Shown here piece after piece: positions 6,672 to 13,447 of a stretch of DNA of 23,310 bases. The DNA comes from a virus, in the IMG/VR virus record IMGVR_UViG_3300020601_000079, positions 1 through 23,310 of that record. One strand, written 5' to 3'. Each line of letters starts with the position of its first letter. The first letter of the stretch is position 1. The notes beneath the pieces were generated by a model, which saw only the letters and a program-made list of their open reading frames with translations, had not been told where the DNA came from and did not search any database. The translations under genes were made by a program, and so were the position numbers.

Positions 6672-7279
6672 TGGCGCTGAGAGCCGGTTACGGCACTGGT
6701 CCATACAACGTAGCAAAGTATGGCTATCCGCAGGTATATGAGGCATCCGTAGCAGACAGCTCGGCAGCCTCTGTTACCGTGTCTGGCGCGTACACCAAGC
6801 TATCAAGCGTATCGGTCAATGTAACCTCTGGTGCGAGTAATCCCAGGTTAGTCAAGCGCCGGGTAGGCTACGGAACTGGACCTTACAGCGAGGCCCGCTA
6901 CGGTTACCCTGAGATCTGGGAAGGCGCATCTGCTGTCTCTGTGACCTCAAGTGTTACCCAAGCTGACTACGAGCGCATAAAGAATGCAGTAGTAGCAGAT
7001 GCCTCAGCGGCCTCTACAGCAATGATTGGGGTCAGGGTAAGGCTAGGTAATGTAGCAGACACGACATCTGCCACAGTAGACGCTCAAGGCTTCGGGTCCA
7101 TAGTGGGCGAGGCAGCAGATAGCGTTACGGCTTCAGTAGCAATAAACTATGTTAGAATTAGACCATTCTCTGCTAGTGATAGTGCCGGTTCAGACATTGG
7201 CACGTTTGCTAGGTACAAATGGATAGAGCAAATTAATGCGTCCGAAACATGGACGGAATCTGATTACCGAGGTGACTAA
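6671..7279 (+). CDS. Putative virion protein with duplicated GYGTGPY motif
   Basis: A 202-residue Ser/Ala/Val/Thr-rich protein of probable beta structure. The segment [15 protein letters not shown] (residues 6-20) returns as [15 protein letters not shown] (66-80), exactly 60 residues later, so the N-terminal 85 residues look like an internal duplication. The rest contains repeated (V)ADxSAAS-type strands, such as [11 protein letters not shown] and [11 protein letters not shown]. The Trp-rich C-terminal end ([19 protein letters not shown]) may be an attachment or assembly segment. I do not recognise a named family. Its place between fibre genes, in a one-base TAATG overlap with the previous one, suggests a head or tail decoration protein. 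Confidence 0.6.
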   Translation: MALRAGYGTGPYNVAKYGYPQVYEASVADSSAASVTVSGAYTKLSSVSVNVTSGASNPRLVKRRVGYGTGPYSEARYGYPEIWEGASAVSVTSSVTQADYERIKNAVVADASAASTAMIGVRVRLGNVADTTSATVDAQGFGSIVGEAADSVTASVAINYVRIRPFSASDSAGSDIGTFARYKWIEQINASETWTESDYRGD

Positions 7280-7281
7280 CG

Positions 7282-7947
7282 ATGGCTGATACAACCACCA
7301 CAACCTATGGCTTAACTAAACCCGAGGTCGGTGCATCTGACGACACCTGGGGTACTAAGCTCAATACTGACCTAGATCTGATCGATGATCTGCTAGACGG
7401 AACCACGGCCATCGCGCCTAACCTGTCTACGCTGACTATTGCCGGTACTGCGGTAACAACTACAGCGGCAGAGATCAACCTTCTGGACGGTCTCACTGCT
7501 GATGCAGCAGAGCTAAACATTTTAGACGGAGCCACAGTTACAACGGCAGAGCTGAATATACTTGATGGTGTTACCGCTGACGCTACAGAGCTTAACCTGT
7601 TAGACGGAGTCACAGCTCTGGTCACAGCGACTAGCACTGACACGTTCACTAACAAAACCATCCGAAGCACTGTATATGCTTTGTCAGGCACAGCCTTTGA
7701 CGCTACCAACGGCGCAGTACAGACAAAGACTCTCTCTGGTAACACGACCTTCACAGACTCTCTAAGCTCTGGTGATGCCATTATCCTTCACCTCGAAGGC
7801 GGTGCTACATACACAGCAACTTGGCCTACAATCACTTGGGTTACTTCTGGTGGCAACGTAGCACCTACGCTCACTGCCAAAGACACATTGGTATTCTGGA
7901 AGGTATCAACAACACTGTATGGAGCCTATGTTGGGAGCTTTGTCTAA
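7282..7947 (+). CDS. Tail fibre protein with tandem AELNILDG repeats
   Basis: A 221-residue fibre-like protein. The N-terminus contains [20 protein letters not shown] (residues 9-28), a motif shared by many phage fibre proteins and probably used for attachment to the tail. Residues about 61-112 hold four copies of a 13-residue unit of the form AE(I/L)N(I/L)LDG followed by a threonine-rich link, a type common in trimeric fibre shafts. The C-terminal 100 residues are beta-rich ([23 protein letters not shown]) and resemble small head domains of fibres. The stop overlaps the ATG of the next gene (TAATG, 7945-7949). Host attachment role is likely. Confidence 0.78.
   Translation: MADTTTTTYGLTKPEVGASDDTWGTKLNTDLDLIDDLLDGTTAIAPNLSTLTIAGTAVTTTAAEINLLDGLTADAAELNILDGATVTTAELNILDGVTADATELNLLDGVTALVTATSTDTFTNKTIRSTVYALSGTAFDATNGAVQTKTLSGNTTFTDSLSSGDAIILHLEGGATYTATWPTITWVTSGGNVAPTLTAKDTLVFWKVSTTLYGAYVGSFV
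7459..7617 (+). repeat. Four 13-residue (39-nt) repeats in the tail fibre
   Basis: The glutamates of the four AE(I/L)N motifs sit at residues 64, 77, 90 and 103, exactly 13 apart. The nucleotide copies differ mostly at third positions, so the repeat is kept at the protein level. Confidence 0.75.
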
Positions 7948-9329
7948 TGACTATCTTAAGCACAACATTGATTGCAGCGGCAGGTAATGCTGCGGGCGGG
8001 GGTAATTATTGGGTTAATGAAATAATTCCTCCAGACACCCAAACTTATATAACAAGGGTTGCAGTTAATCCTAGTAAAGAAACAATTATACTAGGGTCTA
8101 ATCGAGTCGATGCTGCAAATCGAGTAATGTATGAGTTTGATTATGATGGCAATATCTTAAGGCAAGGACAACATACCCCTGATTCTGGTTCTGCCACATA
8201 TTCGTATTCTTTAGCTAGAGGGATGAATGACCAATATCTTGACTCGCATGCCGATAACAACACACATAAAATTACTAGGTATGATAGCGCCACTTCTGGG
8301 AGCATCCAAAGGTCACAAGCAGTTAAGTATAATGGTTACGGCACTTATTACAATATTTATTATCATGCACCAAGAGGGACTATTTACTCTGACGACGATT
8401 ATTGTTTAATCCCGTATGGAGGTTATACGAATCCATATTACACAGGTTACGGATACCTTTTTCAGCCTTATTTTGGTGTTGGTCGTTTTACCTATACATC
8501 AGCAGGAACAGTAGCATATACAAATGATTATATGTGGGAGCTTTCCATAGATGCGTACTCAGATAGCAGATCTATACAGGTATCTGAGGCATCTAGCACT
8601 GGTTGGCACATAATCAGAGGTTGGCATTATTCTGGTAGAACTTATTGGCATTCTTTCAGGGGCTCTCAAAGTGGAACAGAGGCAGTATCACGGTGGAGTC
8701 AGATCCCAAGCAATACTGATGGTGTTGCAATACTTGTGGACAGTGAAGACAAGTTTTTTGATGTCATTGGCCTAACCTCTGTAAAAGTATTTAGAAACAC
8801 GTCTATCGCCCTGCCTAACGGTTATTATCCAAATATTTATTGGAATGTCGTGCCTAGTTTCTCAAGCGGCAACTGCTGTGGAGCGGATTTAGACTCGTCA
8901 GATAATCTGTACATAATGTGGAATGAGGGCTATATAGCTAAATTTAATTCTAGTATGGTTCTTGAGTGGGTAGTAAGGGTGCAGGATACTCAATCTAGCG
9001 TTGAATCAAACGCCTCCTCGTTCGGAAGCTTTGGTATAAAAACAATAGATGGAGAAGATGTAATATTTGCATCTCTTACTCAGTCTTCCAAGTCGGGGCA
9101 GTCTACAAAAAATATAAACTTGTTTAGATTGCCGATTAATCTAGATGAGTACACTGGAACTTATGACCACTACTCAATAACTTCAGCAGGCTCGATATCC
9201 GTGACTAGTACAGGCGTAAGTCCTCAGGCTACTAGTAACGGAAATGCCGTCGGCGCAAATACTACTAACTTTAATGCTTTTAGTAATATAACAACTACTA
9301 GCTCAACTATAACTAATACAGAAATATAG
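7947..9329 (+). CDS. Putative receptor-binding/tail spike-like protein
   Basis: A 460-residue protein. The frame is open further upstream, but the ATG at 7947 overlaps the previous stop (TAATG) and gives a sensible [19 protein letters not shown] start, so the upstream 42 codons are taken as non-coding. The body is rich in Tyr, Ser, Gly and Asn, with recurring short strand-turn patterns (YEFDYDGNIL, ADLDSSDNLYIMWNEG, VSRWSQIPSN). These resemble beta-propeller or beta-helix blades. The C-terminal 50 residues are almost only Ser/Thr/Asn/Gly. Position after a fibre gene and before a tail assembly chaperone-like gene points to host recognition. Base composition is clearly more AT-rich than in the genes before and after. 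No named family recognised. Confidence 0.65.
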   Translation: MTILSTTLIAAAGNAAGGGNYWVNEIIPPDTQTYITRVAVNPSKETIILGSNRVDAANRVMYEFDYDGNILRQGQHTPDSGSATYSYSLARGMNDQYLDSHADNNTHKITRYDSATSGSIQRSQAVKYNGYGTYYNIYYHAPRGTIYSDDDYCLIPYGGYTNPYYTGYGYLFQPYFGVGRFTYTSAGTVAYTNDYMWELSIDAYSDSRSIQVSEASSTGWHIIRGWHYSGRTYWHSFRGSQSGTEAVSRWSQIPSNTDGVAILVDSEDKFFDVIGLTSVKVFRNTSIALPNGYYPNIYWNVVPSFSSGNCCGADLDSSDNLYIMWNEGYIAKFNSSMVLEWVVRVQDTQSSVESNASSFGSFGIKTIDGEDVIFASLTQSSKSGQSTKNINLFRLPINLDEYTGTYDHYSITSAGSISVTSTGVSPQATSNGNAVGANTTNFNAFSNITTTSSTITNTEI

Positions 9330-9336
9330 GTTTTAT

Positions 9337-9804
9337 ATGTATATAAAAAGCGATGGAGCTCAAATAATTAAATACCCATACACTATTTCTGACATGAAAA
9401 AAGATCATTCAGATGTTTCGTTTCCGAAAAATATTACAGAGGAAATGCTTGCAGATTATGGTGTTAGCCGTGTCTTTATTCCTGAGCCTGATGAACATAA
9501 TCAAGAAACTCACCGTGTGACATTAAATGATGCTCCTATATATGAAAACAATAGGTGGGTTCTTGGTTGGACTGTTGTTGCAAAAACAACAGAAGAGATT
9601 GATGAAGAGCTTGAATTCAAAAAGTCTAATATTCGTCATGCAAGAGATGAACTGCTATCAAAATCAGACTGGACTCAGCTTCCAGATGCTCAGTTAACAG
9701 AAACACAAAAAACAGCTTGGACTAAATACAGGCAAGAGCTGCGAGATGTGCCAGAGCAAGAGGGATTCCCTAACTCATTTGAGTGGCCTTCTGTTGGTAA
9801 TTAG
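9337..9804 (+). CDS. Phage tail assembly chaperone-like protein
   Basis: A 155-residue protein. The C-terminal part carries a pattern typical of the phage tail assembly chaperone family (PF16778-like) found beside fibre genes: an R.ELLSKSDWTQLPDAQ-like stretch (about residues 103-119), then AWTKYRQELRDVPEQEGFP (about 127-145) and a closing FEWP. The first half shows YPYTISDMKKDHSDVSFP (about 13-30), also usual for this group. Such proteins help fibres fold or attach. ATAGG lies six bases before the ATG, and only seven bases separate it from the previous gene. It lies in the AT-rich island and ends inside the start of the sulfotransferase-like gene. Confidence 0.75.
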   Translation: MYIKSDGAQIIKYPYTISDMKKDHSDVSFPKNITEEMLADYGVSRVFIPEPDEHNQETHRVTLNDAPIYENNRWVLGWTVVAKTTEEIDEELEFKKSNIRHARDELLSKSDWTQLPDAQLTETQKTAWTKYRQELRDVPEQEGFPNSFEWPSVGN

Positions 9805-10426
9805 TAGTCAGCACGAGTTTGTATTTATTAGAGTGCCAAAAACAGCATCTACTACTTGCGCGTTCTATTTTTTAGATTCTGGTTTAGTATCTGATGAAGA
9901 TAGATACTCTAATAAAACTGCTAAACGTATAAAGTCGATAATACGAAAAACTGATTCAAAAGAAGGTCATAGATGTGTTGAAGATATAGAATTTACAAAA
10001 TATTCCCACACTAAGCACAGAGATATAGTAATAGATTACCCAGAGGTTAAAGATTATATGTCTATAGCCACTGTTCGCAATCCGATAGATAGAGTTATAT
10101 CTGCTGCCATAATGCTTTGCCAGAAAAATATTACAGCTAATAAACTTAATGAATACATAGAGTTTATATTAACTGGCAAGCATATATTTTCAGTGGCGCA
10201 ACACGAGTTTGTTTCAAAAGATACAATATTGTGGCCGATTGAAAATGTACAAGAGAAAATTGAAAAATTCATATTAGATCGTGGTGGGAATATGAGAGAA
10301 CAATGGCACTGTCGTAAAAATAACTCATGCGACTACACAAATTTGGTTAGTATCGACCTAAAGAAGCAGATAGAAGCTAAATATAGTAAGGATTTTGAGT
10401 TATGGGAAAAAGCCTTGACTCAGTAG
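9794..10426 (+). CDS. Sulfotransferase-like protein
   Basis: A 210-residue protein with two motifs of PAPS-dependent sulfotransferases. One is the 5'-phosphosulfate loop FIRVPKTASTT near the N-terminus. The other is the 3'-phosphate motif ATVRNPIDRVISAA near residue 80. Enzymes of this type move a sulfate group from PAPS to a sugar or other hydroxyl; the acceptor here is unknown. I place the start at TTG 9794, which gives MVISSQHEFVFIRVPK, the spacing usual for the family. The ATG at 9746 is in frame, but its extra 16 residues are only the out-of-frame reading of the conserved chaperone C-terminus. The gene is AT-rich and sits among tail-fibre genes. Catalytic activity is plausible but unproven. 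Possible targets are host surface glycans or the virion itself (inference). Confidence 0.72.
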   Translation: MVISSQHEFVFIRVPKTASTTCAFYFLDSGLVSDEDRYSNKTAKRIKSIIRKTDSKEGHRCVEDIEFTKYSHTKHRDIVIDYPEVKDYMSIATVRNPIDRVISAAIMLCQKNITANKLNEYIEFILTGKHIFSVAQHEFVSKDTILWPIENVQEKIEKFILDRGGNMREQWHCRKNNSCDYTNLVSIDLKKQIEAKYSKDFELWEKALTQ

Positions 10427-10435
10427 GTGATAAAA

Positions 10436-11917
10436 ATGGCTTTAACACCGTTACAGATACAACCAGGCATCTACCGCAATGGCACGGATCTTCAATCATC
10501 GAACAGGTGGCGAGATGCTAACCTTGTTCGGTGGATTGACGGAACCATGCGTCCTGTTGGTGGATGGCGTTTAAAAAGCGACAACGCTGCGGATAACTCT
10601 ATTCGTGGCATGTTGACGTGGAAGGATAATTCTAATGTTCGCTACATTGCGGGCGGGTCATACAGCTCTCTCTACGTCTGGAACCAAGGCGGTGTTCGTT
10701 ACGATATCACGCCTGTCGGGTTTACTGCGGGCAGGGAAAGCGCGTCTTCTTACACTGGATACGGCGCAGCAACCTACGGTTTTGAAACCTACGGCACGGA
10801 GCGTTTAGATAATCAGACTATACTTCCTGCTACTACCTGGTCGCTAGACAACTGGGGCGAGTACCTTGTTGGTTGTACACGAGACGACGGCAAGATCTAC
10901 GAGTGGCAGCTAAACTCTGGCACACCTGCTGCGGTAGTGGCTAACGCACCTACAAGTAATATTGCACTAATGGTGACAGAGGAGCGGTTCCTGTTCGCTC
11001 TTGGCGCCGGTGGCAATCCTCGCTTAGTGAAGTGGTCCGATAAGGAAGACAACACTACTTGGACGCCATCTGCTACCAACGAGGCGGGTGACCTAGAGCT
11101 ACAGACTGCCGGTGAGATCATGTGCGGCATCCGAGTTCGTGGTCAGGCTCTTATTCTGACTAACATCGATGCACACGTTGCTAGCTACCAGGGTCCTCCT
11201 TACGTTTATGGTATAGAGCGCGTTGGAACCTCATGCGGAATTATCTCTCAGAAGGCCGTCGCTACAACTGACCTTGGTGCTATCTGGATGGGTCGCAGAG
11301 CATTCTTCACTTACTCTGGCGGGTCAGTAGCTAAGGTGCAGTCTGATGTTTCTGACTATGTTTTCTCAGACATCAACGTATCGCAGCAGTCTAAGGTGTT
11401 CGCAGTGACCAACTCTCGCTATGGTGAGGTTTGGTGGTTCTATCCGTCTGGTGCATCTAACGAGTGTGATCGCTATGTGGTCTACAACTTTGTTGAGAAT
11501 ACTTGGTCTATCGGATCTTTAGCTAGAACCTCTGGAGTAGATCACGGCGCATTCCGTCATCCAATCTGGGCAGACGCAGACGACAACAAGATCTACGAGC
11601 ACGAGGTGGGTCTGTCATACGGTAGCCTGACACCATTCGCTGAGAGCGGTCCTATCATGATTGGCACCGGTGATCAGATAGCCTCTGTGGTTGAGATGAT
11701 CCCAGACGAGCGCACTGCCGGTGACGTGTCTGCTACCTTCAAGACTAGATTCTATCCGAACGATGTCGAGAGAGAGTACGGACCTTATTCTATGTCATCA
11801 CCTACTAGCATGCGATTCACTGGTAGGCAGCTACGCATCCGTGTAGAGGGCGAGGTGCTCTCAGATTGGCGTGTAGGCATCAATCGTCTAGACATAGTGG
11901 CGGGAGGTAGGCGTTGA
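10436..11917 (+). CDS. Tail nozzle/stabilisation protein (P22 gp10-like beta-propeller type)
   Basis: A 493-residue protein. A GTG at 10427 opens the frame, but AGGTGA at 10425-10430 is correctly spaced for the ATG at 10436 and would overlap that GTG, so the ATG is chosen. The N-terminus has PGIYRNGTDLQSSNRW followed by LVRWIDGTMRPVGGW (quoted separately), which is typical of the tail nozzle or DNA-stabilising proteins that close the short tail of P22- and phiEco32-like phages. Many Trp/Gly strand repeats follow (YLVGCTRDDGKIYEW, EVWWFYPSG, NFVENTWSIG), in keeping with a propeller. A GYGAATYGFETYG motif occurs near residue 109. Composition returns to the GC level of the main genome here. The last four bases overlap the next start. 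Confidence 0.72.
   Translation: MALTPLQIQPGIYRNGTDLQSSNRWRDANLVRWIDGTMRPVGGWRLKSDNAADNSIRGMLTWKDNSNVRYIAGGSYSSLYVWNQGGVRYDITPVGFTAGRESASSYTGYGAATYGFETYGTERLDNQTILPATTWSLDNWGEYLVGCTRDDGKIYEWQLNSGTPAAVVANAPTSNIALMVTEERFLFALGAGGNPRLVKWSDKEDNTTWTPSATNEAGDLELQTAGEIMCGIRVRGQALILTNIDAHVASYQGPPYVYGIERVGTSCGIISQKAVATTDLGAIWMGRRAFFTYSGGSVAKVQSDVSDYVFSDINVSQQSKVFAVTNSRYGEVWWFYPSGASNECDRYVVYNFVENTWSIGSLARTSGVDHGAFRHPIWADADDNKIYEHEVGLSYGSLTPFAESGPIMIGTGDQIASVVEMIPDERTAGDVSATFKTRFYPNDVEREYGPYSMSSPTSMRFTGRQLRIRVEGEVLSDWRVGINRLDIVAGGRR
11902..11907 (+). promoter_or_regulatory. Ribosome binding site deciding a TTG start
   Basis: GGGAGG lies six bases before the TTG at 11914. The TTG overlaps the previous stop (TTGA), and no ATG or GTG is in frame nearby, so this strong site supports the rare start. 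Confidence 0.6.
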
Positions 11918-12585
11918 GTGAACAGCTCCCACAGCCCTCTGGTGGCGCTTGGCAGACGTGGGCTAATCGCCTACTGCAACACCTGAGAAGAACCCGAAAC
12001 CTGTTAGGTCATAAGGGTGACGATGAGCGAGCCACAGAGGATGGCTTGCTTATGTGGGAGCGTGACGGTAAATACCCGGTTGTGTCTAAGGACCTAGCGT
12101 GGTGGCCTCTTGCTCTAGGTGGAGGGCAGGTTCATTACGCCTACATTGTTGATACGACTATCCATGCTGCTGCAACTGTAAACACGGCAACAGAGATAAC
12201 CTGGAACACTACGGTATCAGCAAACGGCATCTCTATTGATGGCACTGACGCATCTAAGATCAACTTCACAAAGTCTGGCGTGTTTCACATCACGTTTACT
12301 GCTGAGATGCACTCAGAGTCAGCTAACACCAAGGTGTTCTATTTCTGGCCCCGAATCAATGGCTCAGACGCACCTAACACGACAATGGTAGACACGCTGC
12401 ACAACAACGATCAGCGCAAGACTATATGCCGGTCAGCAATATTCTCTGTTACTGCCGGTGATTACTTGCAGGCGATGTTTGCTACAGACGATCTAGACGC
12501 AGATCTACATGGAACTGCTGCTACAGCATTCTCTCCTGCGTCACCATCGGTAACACTATCTGTATTGGAGGTGGTGTCATCGTAG
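11914..12585 (+). CDS. Virion fibre protein with C1q/TNF-like jelly-roll domain
   Basis: A 223-residue protein with a TTG start that overlaps the nozzle gene stop by four bases and follows GGGAGG. Residues 1-70 are a charged, Trp-containing anchor (WANRLLQHLRRTRNLLGH and DLAWWPLALGGG). Residues about 75-220 look like a jelly roll: GVFHITFTAEMHSES, VFYFWPRINGSDAP, IFSVTAGDYLQAMF and SPSVTLSVLEV are the alternating strands seen in C1q/TNF-like head or tail fibre proteins. The likely role is attachment or decoration on the virion surface. The last seven bases overlap the next gene if that gene starts at ATC 12579. Confidence 0.7.
   Translation: MSEQLPQPSGGAWQTWANRLLQHLRRTRNLLGHKGDDERATEDGLLMWERDGKYPVVSKDLAWWPLALGGGQVHYAYIVDTTIHAAATVNTATEITWNTTVSANGISIDGTDASKINFTKSGVFHITFTAEMHSESANTKVFYFWPRINGSDAPNTTMVDTLHNNDQRKTICRSAIFSVTAGDYLQAMFATDDLDADLHGTAATAFSPASPSVTLSVLEVVSS
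12567..12573 (+). promoter_or_regulatory. Strong ribosome binding site ahead of an apparent ATC start
   Basis: GGAGGTG is placed five bases before the ATC at 12579. No in-frame ATG, GTG or TTG lies between this site and codon 37 of the downstream frame, so the site is the main reason to believe in an ATC start. Confidence 0.55.
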
Positions 12586-12938
12586 ACGAGTTTATAAGGT
12601 GCTCTAAGTGGATCGAGGACGCACTGGCCTATGGAGGCGGTACTCACGACCTACAGGACGTATTTGATGGTATACTGTCAGGAAATATGCAGCTATGGCC
12701 CGCCGAGCGCGGGTGTATTGTTACGGAGCTAGCGGTATATCCCAAAAAGCGAGTGTTACATATATTCCTCGCAGGAGGGGAGCTAGACCAGATCACCGAC
12801 ATGCACGAGGATGTCATTCGGTGGGCAAAAGCACAAGGCTGCACTGCACTGACACTGGCAGGCAGGATGGGATGGAAGAAGGCTCTAGCACCGTTTGGGT
12901 GGGAGCCGACACTACTAACACTGAGCAAGGAAATTTGA
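12579..12938 (+). CDS. Small GNAT-like phage protein with apparent ATC start
   Basis: The conserved frame reads VDEFIRCSKWIEDALAYGGG before the first ATG (12687), so starting at that ATG would cut off about 36 good residues. Start codon ATC at 12579 gives 119 residues and sits five bases after GGAGGTG. The protein has an acidic helix, then LQDVFDGILSG, QLWPAERGCIVTEL and the strand VLHIFLAGGELD. An AKAQGCTALTLAGRMGWKKAL block follows, quoted here as AKAQGCTALTL and AGRMGWKKAL. The order of strands and the closing GR.GW...L..FGWE fit an acetyltransferase-like fold often seen in small podovirus proteins near the internal virion genes. No activity can be claimed. The ATC start could also hide a sequencing error. 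Confidence 0.68.
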   Translation: MVDEFIRCSKWIEDALAYGGGTHDLQDVFDGILSGNMQLWPAERGCIVTELAVYPKKRVLHIFLAGGELDQITDMHEDVIRWAKAQGCTALTLAGRMGWKKALAPFGWEPTLLTLSKEI

Positions 12939-12939
12939 T

Positions 12940-13437
12940 ATGTCAGGTGGAAAAGGCGGCAGCCAAACAACACAGGTAGAGATACCCAAGTATATTGAGG
13001 ATGCCTCTCGAGCCAACATCGCTCAGGGCAAAGAGATCAGCCAAATCGGCTACACACCTTACTACGGTCCAGACGTTGCAGCGTTCACGCCTATGCAGGC
13101 AGCAGCCATGCAGTCAGCGGCTAACTTTGGATCAGCCTTTGGTCTAATGCCTCAGATGGACGCAATGGCCGGTATGCCTGAAGCACAGACCTTTGAGGGT
13201 GGTGTCCGAGGCTACTCATCTGCACCTCTCTATGAGCAAGCAGTAGCAGAGCTTGCAGCACGTCGTCCAGGTCAGGCAGCACTGATCAACAAGCAGTTTA
13301 TAGATCCCTACGGCACTGGCACAGATGTTACTCGCATTCCCGGTTTTAATGACCAAATGGGAATGATAGATGAGTACGGTGGCTACGGCGGCGGCTACGG
13401 TGGTGGCGATTTCGCCAACGGTCGACGAATCAACTAG
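12940..13437 (+). CDS. Hypothetical virion-associated protein
   Basis: A 165-residue protein starting one base after the previous stop. The first 60 residues (QTTQVEIPKYIEDASRANI and EISQIGYTPYYGPDVAAFTP) are a block I associate with hypothetical proteins in podovirus structural regions. The middle is Ala/Met/Gln-rich and helical; the last 25 residues are Gly/Tyr repeats (YGGYGGGYGGGDF). The next gene follows 10 bases later, and its ribosome site (AGGAG, 13436-13440) overlaps this stop. Position within the block of Ala/Gln-rich proteins suggests a virion component or assembly helper. I do not recognise a function. Confidence 0.6.
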   Translation: MSGGKGGSQTTQVEIPKYIEDASRANIAQGKEISQIGYTPYYGPDVAAFTPMQAAAMQSAANFGSAFGLMPQMDAMAGMPEAQTFEGGVRGYSSAPLYEQAVAELAARRPGQAALINKQFIDPYGTGTDVTRIPGFNDQMGMIDEYGGYGGGYGGGDFANGRRIN

Positions 13438-13447
13438 GAGCACCACT

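Noticed and set aside
7305-7781. Minus-strand ORF of 158 codons
   Set aside because: It is antisense to the repeats of the tail fibre; its own repeats follow from the fibre repeats and it has no start signal.
7821-7946. Upstream extension of the putative receptor-binding protein
   Set aside because: These 42 codons overlap the conserved fibre C-terminus; the TAATG junction at 7945-7949 is the natural start.
7947-9329. Target of a diversity-generating retroelement
   Set aside because: No reverse transcriptase gene, no template-like second copy and no C-type lectin ending were seen in the window.
12695-12979. Plus-strand ORF of 94 codons (Arg-rich)
   Set aside because: It is a frame shadow of the GNAT-like gene, whose frame gives a coherent protein, and it runs into the next gene.
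13370-13447. Upstream extension of the repeat protein
   Set aside because: The 26 extra codons are the out-of-frame reading of the Gly/Tyr tail of the previous gene; AGGAG at 13436-13440 marks the ATG at 13448.
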